Under the pieces are notes generated by a model. That model saw nothing but the letters and a program-made list of their open reading frames with translations. It was not told where the DNA came from and did no database searches. The position numbers were made by a program, and so were the translations under genes. Shown here one piece after another: positions 18,292 to 29,770 of a stretch of DNA of 64,000 bases. Each line of letters starts with the position of its first letter. The first letter of the stretch is position 1. The stretch comes from Anaerofustis stercorihominis (GTDB lineage Bacteria; Bacillota; Clostridia; Eubacteriales; Anaerofustaceae), in the NCBI RefSeq assembly GCF_024623185.1, contig NZ_JANJZK010000003.1, forward strand, positions 62,001-126,000, given 5' to 3'.

Positions 18292-19569
18292 CTATTTAAC
18301 ATATTTAATTGAATATTTACCGCTGGATTTTGCACCCTGCTGAACTTTTATATAATAGGTTCCTTTATTTGCTTTACCATAACTCGTACCATAAGTTATA
18401 GTTCCAGTAAATGAATTTGCATAATATGGTATTTTCTTTGTAGATCCTATTTTCTTCTTACCTTTATATACTGTTACATAGAGATTACCGGATTTAATTC
18501 CTGAAGTATAAATTTTAATTTGAGTTTTTCTTTTTTTAGAAACTTTTATCTTATACCAATCTACACTTTTACCGGTTGAAGCTACAAATACTGTAGACAT
18601 AGACTTTTTACGTTTTATTGTTTTTGCTTTGCTTTTTTTGGATAAATTTCTGTCAGTAACTTTTGTATTAGTATATTTTACACCATATTTATATTGAGAA
18701 GCATATGAACCTCTTGCATCAGTTATTTTAATATAATATGTAGTATTTGCTTTAACTCCGAAATAAGCTCTGTATGCTCCTGATTTACTATAATACCATA
18801 ATTTAGAAGATATAGCTTTTTTCTTAGAGTTATATAATGTTACATATGCCGCAGAGCTGGACATACCATATTCGGTAATAGATACACTAATTGTACCGGT
18901 TTTACTTGGCTTAATCTTATATAACAGTTCAGGAGACACATTTGAATTACCCTTTATTCCTGAAGACAACATCGTTTTATTTACAGGAAGAGTCCTGCCT
19001 GAAGTATACGTATAAATATAAGATTTAACATTAACATTTACATTATCCGCATTAGTTTTTACTAAAACATTGTAATTTCTACCGGCTACTACATCTAAAC
19101 CACCGGCACCGATTCCACTTTTACCGGGACTGATTGTTTTTGAAGGGCTAATATATGTAAACCTACCGGAATTAATATCCAATGAAGAACAAACATATAC
19201 GGTTGCACTACCCTTACTACTTGATGATACGGACCCATCTACATATAATTTACCGGTTGCATTTGCTCTAACGATAATTTGATAGTAACCTGCAACGGCT
19301 AAATTGCCGCCTCTGTATGCAGGCTTTGAGGTTGTATTGTAGGTCAAAGCAGGAGCAACAATATCATATCCTGTTGCTTTTATTTTTTTTACATTTTCCG
19401 TTTTTTTACTTACGGTTTTTACTTGTTTTTCGGCAGTTGAAGACGATAGATTGTTTTTTTCCAATGTTGAATCAATGGAAGAATCGTTCGCCGCAAATAC
19501 TCCGGCACTGCCCAGTGCAAACGTTGCTACCAATGTAAGCACCAAAAGTCTCTTTAAAACTTTCTTCAT
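18292..19569 (-). CDS. Secreted protein with three PPC-like beta-sandwich domains
   Basis: A 425-residue protein with a clear signal peptide (MKKVLKRLL then a hydrophobic core, likely cleavage after GVFA at residue 26). A Ser/Thr/Lys-rich linker leads into three segments of about 100 residues (about 85-205, 205-300 and 305-425). Each is rich in Tyr, Gly and Ser, with strand-like YYIKI, TYYIKV and YSIKYV endings that resemble bacterial pre-peptidase C-terminal domains. The last segment is strongly basic. There is no sortase motif or catalytic site, so it is probably released or held on the wall by charge. A palindromic AGTAAC/GTTACT element lies in its 5' region. Confidence 0.7.
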   Translation of the reverse strand: MKKVLKRLLVLTLVATFALGSAGVFAANDSSIDSTLEKNNLSSSTAEKQVKTVSKKTENVKKIKATGYDIVAPALTYNTTSKPAYRGGNLAVAGYYQIIVRANATGKLYVDGSVSSSSKGSATVYVCSSLDINSGRFTYISPSKTISPGKSGIGAGGLDVVAGRNYNVLVKTNADNVNVNVKSYIYTYTSGRTLPVNKTMLSSGIKGNSNVSPELLYKIKPSKTGTISVSITEYGMSSSAAYVTLYNSKKKAISSKLWYYSKSGAYRAYFGVKANTTYYIKITDARGSYASQYKYGVKYTNTKVTDRNLSKKSKAKTIKRKKSMSTVFVASTGKSVDWYKIKVSKKRKTQIKIYTSGIKSGNLYVTVYKGKKKIGSTKKIPYYANSFTGTITYGTSYGKANKGTYYIKVQQGAKSSGKYSIKYVK

Positions 19570-19599
19570 AATTTATTTCCCCTTTATGTATTTATTTTT

Positions 19600-19616
19600 A
19601 GTAACTCTTTGTTACT
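19600..19616 (-). promoter_or_regulatory. Palindrome in the 5' region of the secreted protein gene
   Basis: AGTAAC (19600-19605) and GTTACT (19611-19616) form a 6-bp inverted repeat about 30 bp ahead of the start codon. It may be an operator or a 5' UTR hairpin; no regulator is identified. Confidence 0.35.
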
Positions 19617-19800
19617 ATATTAAACTAATTAAGAACAAAATATTGTCATAATACACTTTTTCCCTCATAAAAAGAGTAGTATCCAATAATTCTTTTATAA
19701 TAATATTATAAAATACTTATAAGCAAAAGTCTATTATTTTAAACTTGGTTTCCCTTTATTTTACGGTGTTTTATACTTAAATTTTCTTACGGTAACAAAA

Positions 19801-19828
19801 AAGAAGATAGTTTAAAACTATCTTCTTA
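19801..19828 (-). terminator. Terminator of the pyrimidine operon
   Basis: AAGAAGATAGTTT and AAACTATCTTCTT form a long stem just after carB, with a T run on the minus strand. Confidence 0.9.
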
Positions 19829-19836
19829 AATTATAA

Positions 19837-22800
19837 CTAATAGTTTGCAACATCGGTTACATCAAATTCACTGAAGCTTAAATCCTCACTGAATAAAGTA
19901 GCCAATGCAATGGCACTGTCGATTGAAGTTACTACACTTACCCCGCATTCAACGGCACATCTTCTTATTTTAAATCCGTCGGTTTCCGAATCTGAAGAAC
20001 TTCCCGGAGTATTTATAATCAAATCGATCTTATGATTTTTAATAACATCTAAGATACCTAAATCCTTATGATCTCCTTCGTGCCCGATTTTATATACTTC
20101 GGTAACATTTTTAATCCCATGCCCTTCCATATAATTCTTTGTATTTTCCGTAGCAAAGAATTCATATCCGATATCAGACATCTTTTTAAGAGAAGGAAGG
20201 AATTCTTCTTTACTGTCATCATTTAATGAAATAAGGAGTTTTCTCTTTCTCTTACTCAAGTCAAATCCGGCAGCTAAGAACCCTTTATATAACGCTTCCA
20301 AATAATTCTTGCTTACACCGAGGACTTCTCCCGTAGAACGCATTTCGGGTCCGAGGCTTACTTCAACGTTCGGAAGTTTTTCCGTAGAGAATACAGGAAC
20401 CTTTACTCCGTAATTTTCGCTGTCGGGCTGGATATAACTTCCGTATCCCATTTCTTTAATACATGGTCCAAACATAGATTTAACAGCCATTTCAAGAATA
20501 GGTACATTAGTGATTTTTGTAATATAAGGTACGGTCCTGCTTGAACGAGGATTAACTTCGATAACATAAAGTTCATCTTTAAATACAATAAATTGTATAT
20601 TTATCATTCCCTTTACATTAAGTTCAAGAGCGATTTTTCGTGTATAATCATATAATGTTTCTTTGATTTTATCACTTACGTGTCTTGTAGGATATAGTGT
20701 AGCACTGTCTCCTGAATGGACTCCGGCTCTGTCAAGATGTTCCATAATACCCGGAACAAATACATCTACACCGTCACATACCGCATCAACTTCAACTTCA
20801 AGTCCGAATAAGTACTTATCTATAAGAACAGGATTTTTGCCGTCTTCTTTTATCGCATTTGTAAGGTATTTAATTAGACTTTCTTCATCATGACAAATCA
20901 TCATTCCTCTTCCGCCAAGTACATATGAAGGTCTTACAAGTACGGGATATCCGATTTTTTGAGCTATTTCTTTACCTTCTTCAACGGTAAATACACCTTT
21001 GCCTTTAGGTTGTTTTACTCCGAGTTTTGAAAGCATAGCTTCAAATCGTTCTCTGTCTTCTGCTTTATCGATACTGTCAGGAGAAGTTCCTAAAATAGGG
21101 ATATTTTCCCTTACACACATTTCCGCAAGCTTGATTGCAGTCTGTCCTCCGAACTGAAGAATAACTCCGTCAGGTTTTTCTTTATTGTAAATATTAAGTA
21201 CATCTTCGTCTGTAAGAGGTTCAAAGTAAAGCTTATCCGAAGTATCAAAATCGGTACTTACGGTTTCTGGGTTATTGTTAACAACGATAGTTTCTATACC
21301 CATTTGCTTTAAGGCGTATACACAGTGAACGGAACTGTAGTCAAATTCTATACCTTGACCGATTCTGATAGGACCGGAGCCTATAACCATTACTTTTTTC
21401 TTATCGCTTACGACAACTTCATCTTCGGTGTCGTAAGTTGAATAATAATATGGAGTATATGCTTCAAATTCCCCGGCACATGTATCAACCATTTTATAGA
21501 CAGGATTGATATTCCACATTTGTCTCATTTCATAAATATCTTTTTCTCTGACTCCCATTAAGAAGCTGATACCCTTATCGGAAAAACCTTTTTTCTTAAG
21601 GTCAAGCAATTCTGCTTTTGTTAAAGTTTCCAAAGTTAAAGTCTTTAAGTGTTCTTCTCTTTTTACTATTTCATTAATTTTATTTACAAAGAATAAATCA
21701 ATACCCGTTATCTTACTTACTTGAGTAACCGAATATTTAAGTCTGAGCATTTGAGCCAATACGAATATTCTTTCATCATCTGCTTTAAATACTTTATGTC
21801 TTAATTCTTTTATCGGAATATCATTTACTTTATTATGAACTAAAGTATGCTTTTTGATTTCAAGAGATCTGATAGCCTTTAAAAATGCTTCTTCAAAAGT
21901 CCTTCCTATTGACATTACTTCTCCCGTAGCCATCATCTTAGTTCCAAGGTCTCTTTTTGCACTAAGGAATTTATCGAACGGCCATTTAGGAACTTTTATT
22001 ACAACATAATCAATTGCAGGTTCAAAACATGCAAATGTTTCTTTTGTAACTGCATTTCTTATCTCTTCCAAATGATAACCGAGTGCAATCTTTGCTGATA
22101 CTTTAGCTATAGGATAACCAACGGCTTTTGAGGCTAGTGCTGAAGAACGGGAAACCCTTGGATTTATTTCTATAATCGCATATTCCATGCTGTCGGGATG
22201 AAGTGCGAATTGAACATTACATCCCCCTTCGATACCTACCGCTTCGATTATGTCAAGAGATGCAGAACGAAGCATTTGACATTCTTTATCGGAAAGAGTT
22301 TGAGTAGGAGCAACGACTATACTATCCCCTGTATGGATACCTACAGGGTCTATATTTTCCATATTACAAATTGTAATACAAGTACCGTTGGAGTCTCTCA
22401 TTACTTCGTATTCAATTTCTTTCCAGTTTTTAATACTCTTTTCAATTAGGATTTGAGTAGTCATAGAAAGAGAAAGTCCGCTTTCCGCAATCTTTAATAG
22501 CTCTTCTTCGCTATTTACAATACCTCCGCCTGTACCGCCAAGAGTATATGCAGGTCTTACTACAACGGGATATCCGATATCAAGTGCTGCTTTTTTAGCA
22601 TCTTCAAGTGTATTTACTATTCTGCTTTCAATGACAGGCTGACCGATTTCCTGCATAAGTTTTCTGAACTCATCTCTGTCTTCACCCTTCATGATACCTT
22701 CAACACTTGTTCCGATAACTTTTATTCCATACTTATCAAGGATACCTTTATTGTGAAGCTCCATTGTCATGTTAAGAGCTGTCTGTCCGCCCATGCCACC

Positions 22801-23061
22801 TATAATAGCGTCGGGACGTTCTTTTTCAATAATCTTTACAACCGATTCCAAAGTGATAGGTTCTATGTATACTTTATCCGCAGTTTGTTTGTCTGTCATA
22901 ATAGTAGCAGGGTTGGAATTTATAAGAACAACTTCGAATCCTTCTTCTCTTATGGCTTCGCAGGCTTGTGTTCCCGAATAATCAAACTCGGCAGCTTGTC
23001 CGATTATTATCGGACCTGAACCTATAACCAATACTTTACTTATATCGTCTCTTTTTGGCAT
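19837..23061 (-). CDS. carB: Carbamoyl-phosphate synthase large subunit
   Basis: A 1074-residue enzyme that makes carbamoyl phosphate from bicarbonate, ATP and ammonia delivered by CarA. Two homologous ATP-grasp halves (about 1-550 and 550-930) each begin with a GSGPI(R)IGQ motif, at about residues 14 and 559. A C-terminal MGS-like regulatory domain (about 935-1074) contains INTPG; in this family it binds effectors such as UMP or ornithine. The length is normal. It is the last gene of the pyr operon and follows carA by 10 bp, so this copy is evidently dedicated, at least in transcription, to pyrimidine synthesis. Confidence 0.98.
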   Translation of the reverse strand: MPKRDDISKVLVIGSGPIIIGQAAEFDYSGTQACEAIREEGFEVVLINSNPATIMTDKQTADKVYIEPITLESVVKIIEKERPDAIIGGMGGQTALNMTMELHNKGILDKYGIKVIGTSVEGIMKGEDRDEFRKLMQEIGQPVIESRIVNTLEDAKKAALDIGYPVVVRPAYTLGGTGGGIVNSEEELLKIAESGLSLSMTTQILIEKSIKNWKEIEYEVMRDSNGTCITICNMENIDPVGIHTGDSIVVAPTQTLSDKECQMLRSASLDIIEAVGIEGGCNVQFALHPDSMEYAIIEINPRVSRSSALASKAVGYPIAKVSAKIALGYHLEEIRNAVTKETFACFEPAIDYVVIKVPKWPFDKFLSAKRDLGTKMMATGEVMSIGRTFEEAFLKAIRSLEIKKHTLVHNKVNDIPIKELRHKVFKADDERIFVLAQMLRLKYSVTQVSKITGIDLFFVNKINEIVKREEHLKTLTLETLTKAELLDLKKKGFSDKGISFLMGVREKDIYEMRQMWNINPVYKMVDTCAGEFEAYTPYYYSTYDTEDEVVVSDKKKVMVIGSGPIRIGQGIEFDYSSVHCVYALKQMGIETIVVNNNPETVSTDFDTSDKLYFEPLTDEDVLNIYNKEKPDGVILQFGGQTAIKLAEMCVRENIPILGTSPDSIDKAEDRERFEAMLSKLGVKQPKGKGVFTVEEGKEIAQKIGYPVLVRPSYVLGGRGMMICHDEESLIKYLTNAIKEDGKNPVLIDKYLFGLEVEVDAVCDGVDVFVPGIMEHLDRAGVHSGDSATLYPTRHVSDKIKETLYDYTRKIALELNVKGMINIQFIVFKDELYVIEVNPRSSRTVPYITKITNVPILEMAVKSMFGPCIKEMGYGSYIQPDSENYGVKVPVFSTEKLPNVEVSLGPEMRSTGEVLGVSKNYLEALYKGFLAAGFDLSKRKRKLLISLNDDSKEEFLPSLKKMSDIGYEFFATENTKNYMEGHGIKNVTEVYKIGHEGDHKDLGILDVIKNHKIDLIINTPGSSSDSETDGFKIRRCAVECGVSVVTSIDSAIALATLFSEDLSFSEFDVTDVANY

Positions 23062-23071
23062 GATAATCCTC

Positions 23072-24130
23072 CTACTCTATTACCTTTAAAATTTCGTCTA
23101 ATACATTTCCGTTGTCAGTCGGTCCGGGACAAGCCTCAGGATGGAACTGAACGGTATATATTTTTTTATCTCTTACTCTCATACCCTCTATACTTCCGTC
23201 ATTTACGTGTGTATATGTTACTTCAACATCTTTTGGAAGTTTATCAACTACATATCCATGATTTTGGCTTGTAATAAATACTCTTTCATTTGATAAGTTT
23301 TTAACGGAGTGGTTTCCGCCTCTGTGACCGAATTTAAGTTTCTTTGTTGTTCCGCCTAAAGCCAATGAAGCGAGCTGATGTCCCAGGCAAATACCGAGAA
23401 TTGGAAGCTTACCTATGAGTTTTTTGATTTCTTCAACACACATAGGAAGATCCATAGGGTCTCCGGGGCCGTTTGATAAAAATACCGCATCAGGGTTAAT
23501 CTTTAAAACTTCTTCGGCTTTAGTATCAAAAGGAACGATAGTTAAGTTAAGTCCTTTTTCTTTGAACATATTGATTATATTAGTCTTGATACCATAATCG
23601 TATACAACGATATGTTTTGCATGTTCATCGCCTTTTATTTCATATGTATTTGATGTAGAAACAGAAAATACACTTTTTGAATTATCATGTTCGTCAAGTA
23701 TTTCGATAAGCTTGGTCTTAGGCATCATATGAGTGGTTATCATTCCTCTCATAACACCTTCGTTTCGAAGAACTTTTGTAAGCATTCTTGTATCTATCCC
23801 GCTTAACGCCGTTATATCTTCGCTTTCCAAATAATCCGGAAGTGTCATTTCATTGTTAAAATTATTAGGTTTGTAACATACTTCTTTAACTATAAAACCT
23901 CTTGCTTTGCAACTGTCGGACTGTTCATAATCAAAATTAACGCCATAGTTACCTATAAGCGGGTAAGTCATCGTAACAATTTGACCGTAATAAGATGGGT
24001 CTGTTAAAATCTCTTGGTATCCGGTCATTGAAGTATTAAATACAACTTCTCCGATTACTTTTTCCTGGACTCTTCCGAAAAGCTCACCTTCAAAGGTCAT
24101 TCCATTTTCTAACTGTAAATATCCTTTCAT
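23072..24130 (-). CDS. carA: Carbamoyl-phosphate synthase small subunit
   Basis: A 352-residue class I glutamine amidotransferase subunit that hydrolyses glutamine and passes ammonia to CarB. The N-terminal CarA domain includes [17 protein letters not shown]; the amidotransferase domain has LSNGPGDP at 218-225, catalytic C248 in GICLGHQ and FHPEA near residue 332. It lies between pyrE and carB in the pyr operon, 12 bp after pyrE. Confidence 0.98.
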   Translation of the reverse strand: MKGYLQLENGMTFEGELFGRVQEKVIGEVVFNTSMTGYQEILTDPSYYGQIVTMTYPLIGNYGVNFDYEQSDSCKARGFIVKEVCYKPNNFNNEMTLPDYLESEDITALSGIDTRMLTKVLRNEGVMRGMITTHMMPKTKLIEILDEHDNSKSVFSVSTSNTYEIKGDEHAKHIVVYDYGIKTNIINMFKEKGLNLTIVPFDTKAEEVLKINPDAVFLSNGPGDPMDLPMCVEEIKKLIGKLPILGICLGHQLASLALGGTTKKLKFGHRGGNHSVKNLSNERVFITSQNHGYVVDKLPKDVEVTYTHVNDGSIEGMRVRDKKIYTVQFHPEACPGPTDNGNVLDEILKVIE

Positions 24131-24142
24131 TATATAACCTCT

Positions 24143-24730
24143 TTATTTAGATTTTTTAAAATCTCTGCTGCCCGGTTTTACAAGCTCGATTTTTCCCTCT
24201 TTACATAAAGGACAATCTTCACCGTCATAAGAAACTATATTTAGTCTTATAGCAGAGTATATAGGAAGCGAGAAATTTAAATCATCACTTGTTCTGTTTA
24301 CTATAGAACAAACACCAACAACTTCCGCACCCATGTCTTCAAGTACTTTAACGGTTTCTAAAGTGCTTTTACCGGTAGTGATAACATCTTCGCTTATAAG
24401 TATCTTATCACCTTTACCTACACTGAAACCTCTTCTAAGCTCCATTTTACCGTCTTTTCTTTCGGTGAATATACTTTCTATTCCAAGCTGTCTGCCAAGC
24501 TCATAAGAGACGATAACGCCTCCCATAGCAGGTCCGCAGATCTTTGTGATACCAAGATCCTTTACTTGTTCTACCACTTCTTTTAAAACTTCCGCCGCTT
24601 TATCCGGAAATCTTAATAGTTTAGCACACTGCACATACTGATTTGAATGTCTTCCCGAGGAAAGAAGGAAATGACCTTCAAGAAATGCTTCCGTCTCTTT
24701 TAAAATCTCTTTTACTCTTTGTTCACTCAT
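24143..24730 (-). CDS. pyrE: Orotate phosphoribosyltransferase
   Basis: A 195-residue enzyme joining orotate with PRPP to make OMP. The PRPP-binding motif ILISEDVITTGKST is clear, and GHFLLSSGRHS near the N-terminus is typical. A C-terminal CPLC pair is present, as in several clostridial PyrE proteins. It is the seventh gene of the operon, 20 bp after pyrD. Confidence 0.96.
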   Translation of the reverse strand: MSEQRVKEILKETEAFLEGHFLLSSGRHSNQYVQCAKLLRFPDKAAEVLKEVVEQVKDLGITKICGPAMGGVIVSYELGRQLGIESIFTERKDGKMELRRGFSVGKGDKILISEDVITTGKSTLETVKVLEDMGAEVVGVCSIVNRTSDDLNFSLPIYSAIRLNIVSYDGEDCPLCKEGKIELVKPGSRDFKKSK

Positions 24731-24750
24731 TTATATATACCTTACCTTTC

Positions 24751-25653
24751 TTATACTATTCCAATTAGTTCACTTATACTCTCTATATTATTTCTTATTA
24801 AATATTCTTCTAAATCTTTTTTGATATCTATCATTACCGTAGGATCAGCAAATATTGCGCTTCCCACACCGACAAGCGTTGCACCCGCCATTATAAATTC
24901 AAGTGCATCCATATAATTGCTTACTCCGCCGTAAGACAATATAGGGATTTCTATCTCTTTGGCAACTTGATGAACCATTCTAAGTGCTATAGGTTTGATT
25001 GCAGAACCGGAAAGTCCGGCATATACATTATCAAAGACAGGTTTTTTCTTATTTATATCTATTGCCATAGCCAAAAAAGTATTTGTAAGACTTACAGCAT
25101 CCGCACCTGCATCTTGAACGGCTATTGCTACGTCTACAATGCTTGGAGCATTAGGAGAAAGCTTTACTATGATTGGGTGTACGGATTTTTCTTTTACCGC
25201 TTTGGTTATATCATAAGCACTCTTATTATCCATACAAAAAGCCATACCGCCTTCTTTAACATTTGGGCAGGATATATTAAGTTCAATAAAGTCCAGTTCT
25301 TCTTTATTTAAAAGTTCAATACCTTCCAAAAAGTCCTCTGTACTGTGAGCTCCGAAATTTACTATTACCCTTGTTCCAAGCTTATTCATATAAGGTAAAT
25401 CTTTTATTAAAAAGCTTCTTACTCCGGGATTTTCAAGTCCGATACTATTTATTACTCCGCTTGGAGCTTCCCATAATCTGTTCCCTGAATTTCCCGGCTG
25501 AGGTTTTAAAGTAAGTCCTTTTGAACAAACTCCTCCTATTTCACTTACATCAAAAAATTCAGAGTACTCTCGTCCAAAACCAAAAGTTCCGCTTGCTGCC
25601 ACCAATGGATTAGAAAATTCTTTTCCTAAAAAATCAACTTTAAGCCTATCCAT
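24751..25653 (-). CDS. pyrD: Dihydroorotate dehydrogenase B, catalytic subunit
   Basis: A 300-residue FMN protein oxidising dihydroorotate to orotate with NAD+, paired with PyrK. It has the class 1B features: ELNISCPNVKEGG with the active-site cysteine, the KLSPN segment and the phosphate-binding GVGSAIF near the C-terminus. It begins one base after the pyrK stop, in keeping with a heterotetramer of PyrD and PyrK made in equal amounts. Confidence 0.97.
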   Translation of the reverse strand: MDRLKVDFLGKEFSNPLVAASGTFGFGREYSEFFDVSEIGGVCSKGLTLKPQPGNSGNRLWEAPSGVINSIGLENPGVRSFLIKDLPYMNKLGTRVIVNFGAHSTEDFLEGIELLNKEELDFIELNISCPNVKEGGMAFCMDNKSAYDITKAVKEKSVHPIIVKLSPNAPSIVDVAIAVQDAGADAVSLTNTFLAMAIDINKKKPVFDNVYAGLSGSAIKPIALRMVHQVAKEIEIPILSYGGVSNYMDALEFIMAGATLVGVGSAIFADPTVMIDIKKDLEEYLIRNNIESISELIGIV

Positions 25654-25654
25654 T

Positions 25655-26353
25655 TTAGTACACCTCGCTTCCTTTAAAGACAGGACCGTCTTTGCAAACT
25701 TTTCTGTTTCCGCCGGAGGTCCTTACATTACATCCAAGGCACGCACCGACAGCACAAGCCATTCTGTTTTCAAGAGACACGATAACATCATGACCTTCTT
25801 TACTCGCTAGGTCATAAGCACTTTTCATCATGATGTCCGGACCGCAGGCAAAATATTTATCATCTTTTGTGAAGTCCACTTGATGTGTAATAATCCCTCC
25901 AACATCTACGATTACTTCATCCGCTATCTTCTTAAACTCATCAACCAAATAATCTTCCTTTGTAAATCCCAAATAAACTCTAATGTATTTACTTGGATAT
26001 TTATTCTTGATTTGTTTAATTAAATAATATAAAGGTGCAGTACCTATTCCACCGCCGATAACAGTAACGTCCTTATCAATATTTTCTATATCGAAACCGT
26101 TGCCTCTGGGACCGAACAAGTCAACTTCCATACCTTCTTTTAAAGTAGAAAAATATTTAGTTCCTTCACCTTTTACCTGATATAGGAAGGTTATACCTTC
26201 CTTATCAATATCATGAATACTTATGGGTTTTGAAAGGAAAGTATTCTTGGGTTTTAACATATAAAACTGTCCTTCTTTTCCCTCAAATTTACCTTTAAGC
26301 TTTAACATATAAATGTCATCTTTTATTTTTTTATTAAATAATACTATAGCCAT
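25655..26353 (-). CDS. pyrK: Dihydroorotate dehydrogenase electron-transfer subunit
   Basis: A 232-residue FAD and [2Fe-2S] subunit that carries electrons from PyrD to NAD+. It shows the FAD-binding KPISIHD region, the NAD-binding GGGIGTAPLY stretch and, at the C-terminus, the cluster ligands in CAVGACLGC and the later VCKDGP. The start overlaps the end of pyrF by 10 bp. Confidence 0.96.
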   Translation of the reverse strand: MAIVLFNKKIKDDIYMLKLKGKFEGKEGQFYMLKPKNTFLSKPISIHDIDKEGITFLYQVKGEGTKYFSTLKEGMEVDLFGPRGNGFDIENIDKDVTVIGGGIGTAPLYYLIKQIKNKYPSKYIRVYLGFTKEDYLVDEFKKIADEVIVDVGGIITHQVDFTKDDKYFACGPDIMMKSAYDLASKEGHDVIVSLENRMACAVGACLGCNVRTSGGNRKVCKDGPVFKGSEVY

Positions 26354-27204
26354 TTTCCAATATCCTCTTGCATATCTTTTACTGCCTTTACCGTAAGTTT
26401 CGTAAAGGTCTCATCCTCTACTTTTCCCTTATGAGCAGAAATAATACCTCTTGACGAATTTACTACTCCGCAGATATCATCTTTAAAGATTTCCGCTATA
26501 TCTTTACCTGTTCCTCCCTGCGCTCCGTATCCTGGGATCAAGAAAAACGCTTTTGGCATATATTTTTTTACATCTAAGAATTCTTTTGGATAAGTAAGAC
26601 CGACAACGGAACCAACGGCACTGTATCCGCATTCTCCGATAAAATCATCTCCCCATTTATCTACATACTCAGCCATTATCTCATATACTTTTTTATTGTC
26701 CTTAGTTTCCAAATCCTGAATTTGATGTCCGTTGGGATTTGATGTTTTAACCAATACAAATAGCCCTTTATCTCCATTTTTTAAATAATCGAAATATGGA
26801 CTAATCGCATCCGAGCCCATATAAGTATTTATGGTTATAAAGTCTGCTTCAAAATCACCCTTAAAATGTCCGTCAGCGTACATTGCGGCAGTAGAGGAAA
26901 TATCTCCTCTTTTTATATCCGCTATAACTATACCGTCATTCTCTCTTATATATTTCAAAGTATTTTGATATGCATTAAGCCCGTCCATTCCGAGAGCTTC
27001 ATAACAAGCAATCTGTACTTTATAACATGCCACGATATCTTTTGTTGCGTCGATTATAGCTTTATTAAATAAGAAATATTTTTCTCCTAAAGAGATATCC
27101 ATATTATTTATATACTCGGGAAGAAAAGCTTCCTTTGTATCAAGACCGAGACAAACTGCCATATTTTTTTTACTTCTCTCGTAAAGCTTATCTATTAATT
27201 TCAT
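26344..27204 (-). CDS. pyrF: Orotidine-5'-phosphate decarboxylase (type 2)
   Basis: A 286-residue decarboxylase that forms UMP. The catalytic DIKRGDISSTA motif and the GLDTKEAFLP opening, together with the length, place it in the type 2 (longer) OMP decarboxylases found in clostridia and actinobacteria. It overlaps pyrC by 17 bp and pyrK by 10 bp, indicating tight translational coupling. Confidence 0.96.
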   Translation of the reverse strand: MKLIDKLYERSKKNMAVCLGLDTKEAFLPEYINNMDISLGEKYFLFNKAIIDATKDIVACYKVQIACYEALGMDGLNAYQNTLKYIRENDGIVIADIKRGDISSTAAMYADGHFKGDFEADFITINTYMGSDAISPYFDYLKNGDKGLFVLVKTSNPNGHQIQDLETKDNKKVYEIMAEYVDKWGDDFIGECGYSAVGSVVGLTYPKEFLDVKKYMPKAFFLIPGYGAQGGTGKDIAEIFKDDICGVVNSSRGIISAHKGKVEDETFTKLTVKAVKDMQEDIGKWL

Positions 27205-28342
27205 ATTTTTTTTCTCCCCCTACAAAAGTCATTAGTATTCTACCGTTTATATCATATCCGTCAAAAGGCGTGTTGTTTGATTTAGATATAAACTCTTTTT
27301 TATTTATTTTCCCTTTATAATCTAAATCTACTACGGCAAAGTCTGCATCGTATCCTTCTTCAATCAAACCTTTATTGAGACCTATTTTCTTAGCCGGAGT
27401 ATAACTTATCATTTCACTTAGTTTATTGATGCTTATACCGTACTCTTTAAATATCTTATAATACATCGAAAATGCAACCTCGATATTATCTATTCCCGGA
27501 GCTCCCTTTTCTTTATCTTCCTCAGAATGAGGAGCATGATCGGTTGCAAGCACATCGATTTTATTATCTTTAATACCTTGTATCAAAGCCATTCTGTCTT
27601 CATTAGTGGCAAAGCACGGGTTTACTCTATAATCAAGACTATCGGCAAAAAGATGATGAGGCCCAACTTCACAGGTTACATCAAGTCCCTTTGCTTTTGC
27701 TTCTTTTATAAGTTCCAATGATTTCTTAGTGCTTATATGGCAAACATGAAGATTACCTCCAACCTTTTCAAGGAGTTTCATGTCTCTTTCTATTATTTCT
27801 TCTTCGGGCTGACAGTGCGTCAATAAATGAAAATCATATTCCTTGGATTTCTTCAAAGCTTCTTCCATAAATTTATCGCTGAATATAGTCCTTCCGTCAT
27901 TTGAAAATAAATTGGTATATTTTTTGTTTTCTTTTATGTCTACAAGTTCTTTATCTTCAAGGTTTTTACCTATCGCACTGATTTGAATAACTTTATTTAC
28001 TCCCACCTTTTCTGACTTTTCTTTTACATAAGATAAGACTTCGGTACTATCGCAAATCGGATCGGTATTTGCCATTGTACAAACAACACTGTACCCGCCT
28101 TTCACGCTTGCTTTCATACCGGTTTCGATATCTTCCTTATAAGTATATCCCGGGTCTCTGAAATGTGAGTGCATATCAATGAATGCGGGAAGCAAAGTTT
28201 TTCCTTTTAAATCGATAACTTCTATATCATCAATTTTTAAATCTTTCCCTATTTTCTCTATTTTTCCATTGACAACCAATACATCTTCTTTTGATGTTTT
28301 TGTCTTATCAATTATCACTCCGTTTTTAAATAGTTTTTTCAT
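27188..28342 (-). CDS. pyrC: Dihydroorotase
   Basis: A 384-residue amidohydrolase that closes carbamoyl aspartate to dihydroorotate. It has the metal-binding DMHSHFRDPGYTYKEDI near residue 57, later metal-binding histidines in THCQPEEE and CHIS, and ATDHAPHSEED. This is a class I (longer) dihydroorotase. It follows pyrI by 8 bp. Confidence 0.97.
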   Translation of the reverse strand: MKKLFKNGVIIDKTKTSKEDVLVVNGKIEKIGKDLKIDDIEVIDLKGKTLLPAFIDMHSHFRDPGYTYKEDIETGMKASVKGGYSVVCTMANTDPICDSTEVLSYVKEKSEKVGVNKVIQISAIGKNLEDKELVDIKENKKYTNLFSNDGRTIFSDKFMEEALKKSKEYDFHLLTHCQPEEEIIERDMKLLEKVGGNLHVCHISTKKSLELIKEAKAKGLDVTCEVGPHHLFADSLDYRVNPCFATNEDRMALIQGIKDNKIDVLATDHAPHSEEDKEKGAPGIDNIEVAFSMYYKIFKEYGISINKLSEMISYTPAKKIGLNKGLIEEGYDADFAVVDLDYKGKINKKEFISKSNNTPFDGYDINGRILMTFVGGEKKYEINR

Positions 28343-28350
28343 TTTCCACC

Positions 28351-28785
28351 TTATTTATTTTCTACCAAAGTAGTCTTTGAGTCACAGTAAGAACATCTGT
28401 ATTCTTTCTTTTCCGGATTAGCCAAATAAAACTTGATATTTTCAACATTTTCATACTGAGTGATACATCTCGGGTTTTTACACTTTAAAATCCCTTCAAC
28501 AACTTCCGGAAGTCTTGGCTGTATCTTCTTCACTCTTTCTCCGTTTTCTATATAACTTACCGTTATATTAGGATCGATAAGTCCAAGTATAGTTAAATCA
28601 AGTTTTAAGTCAGTTTCAATTTTTATAATATCTTTTTTTCCCATTTTATGACTTGGGATATTTCTCATAAGTACTATTACATCGTCTACTTCATCGAGTT
28701 TAAGTTGTTTAAAGACTTCATATCCGTGATTTACTTTAATATGGTCAATAACAATACCTTGTTTTAACTTAGAAACATTAATCAT
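28351..28785 (-). CDS. pyrI: Aspartate carbamoyltransferase regulatory subunit
   Basis: A 144-residue regulatory chain that binds nucleotides and gives allosteric control to PyrB. The four zinc-binding cysteines are visible as CKNPRC and CSYC in the C-terminal half. Its presence shows that the transcarbamoylase here is likely a feedback-regulated holoenzyme and not the unregulated trimer typical of Bacillus. It overlaps the end of pyrB by 8 bp. Confidence 0.97.
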   Translation of the reverse strand: MINVSKLKQGIVIDHIKVNHGYEVFKQLKLDEVDDVIVLMRNIPSHKMGKKDIIKIETDLKLDLTILGLIDPNITVSYIENGERVKKIQPRLPEVVEGILKCKNPRCITQYENVENIKFYLANPEKKEYRCSYCDSKTTLVENK

Positions 28786-29704
28786 CTACTTCTACCCCCA
28801 ATAACTTCATAATCAAAGCCATCCTTACATACATTCCAAGCCTACCCTGCATAAAGTAAACAGCTCTTTCATCATCGTCCACATCTGTAGCTATTTCATT
28901 TACCCTAGGAAGAGGATGCATAACTATCATATCTTTTTTAGCTTTTTCCAGTTTTTCTTTTGTAAGTATAAAGTAATCTTTAAGTCTTAGATATTCTTCT
29001 TCGTTTACAAACCTTTCTCTTTGAACCCTTGACATATAAAGAACGTCCAAATCTCCTATGACTTCATCAAGTGAATTCGTTTCGGAGTATTTAGCCTTTC
29101 CTTCGATTTCTTCTTTGATATATTCCGGCATTGAAAGTTCTTTTGGAGAAATGAATACAAACTCTATATTTTTATATCTCGACATTGCCTTTACAAGAGA
29201 ATGGATAGTTCTTCCGAACATTAAGTCTCCGCATACACCAATTTTCAGATTATTGAAATCGTGTTTGTAATACTGGATTGTAAGTAAATCCGTAAGAGTT
29301 TGAGTTGGATGCTGATGTCCGCCGTCTCCGGCATTTATAACCGGAACTCTCGAATGTTCACTCATTAATTTTGCAGTACCTTCTCTGGGATGTCTTGCAA
29401 CAATTATATCTACATAATTTGAAACGACCACTGTAGTATCCGCAAGAGATTCGCCTTTTGAAGTACTCGATGTGTTTGGATCGGAAAAACCTAAGACATT
29501 ACCGCCAAGCCTGTACATCGCGGCGTCAAAAGAAAATTTTGTTCTCGTTGAAGGTTCATAAAAAAGGCTTGCCAATAATTTTCCATGACATACATCTACA
29601 TATTTTTTCTCGTCATTTAGAATATCATTAGCAAGCGCAAATATTTCATCTAATTCTTCTACTGTAAAATTTGTTGGTTCGATCAAATCGCGACCTTTTA
29701 ACAT
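28778..29704 (-). CDS. pyrB: Aspartate carbamoyltransferase catalytic subunit
   Basis: A 308-residue enzyme condensing carbamoyl phosphate and aspartate, the first committed step of pyrimidine synthesis. The carbamoyl-phosphate-binding PSTRTKFSF and the HPTQTLTDL and HPLPRVNEI motifs are clear. The ATG at 29704 is chosen because GGAGGT lies directly upstream; a longer in-frame start at 29743 would run into the attenuator hairpin. It is the first gene of the pyr operon, behind a PyrR-type leader. Confidence 0.97.
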   Translation of the reverse strand: MLKGRDLIEPTNFTVEELDEIFALANDILNDEKKYVDVCHGKLLASLFYEPSTRTKFSFDAAMYRLGGNVLGFSDPNTSSTSKGESLADTTVVVSNYVDIIVARHPREGTAKLMSEHSRVPVINAGDGGHQHPTQTLTDLLTIQYYKHDFNNLKIGVCGDLMFGRTIHSLVKAMSRYKNIEFVFISPKELSMPEYIKEEIEGKAKYSETNSLDEVIGDLDVLYMSRVQRERFVNEEEYLRLKDYFILTKEKLEKAKKDMIVMHPLPRVNEIATDVDDDERAVYFMQGRLGMYVRMALIMKLLGVEVDD

Positions 29705-29733
29705 AAGTATATACCTCCGATATTTATAAAAAA

Positions 29734-29756
29734 ATACCTGCACTTAGGCAAGGTAT
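29734..29756 (-). terminator. Attenuator terminator in the pyr leader
   Basis: On the minus strand ATACC-T-TGC pairs with GCA-GGTAT around a small loop and is followed by seven T residues, about 30 bp before the pyrB start. It would stop transcription when PyrR holds the leader in the terminating form. Confidence 0.8.
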
Positions 29757-29770
29757 CTACAAAAAATGCA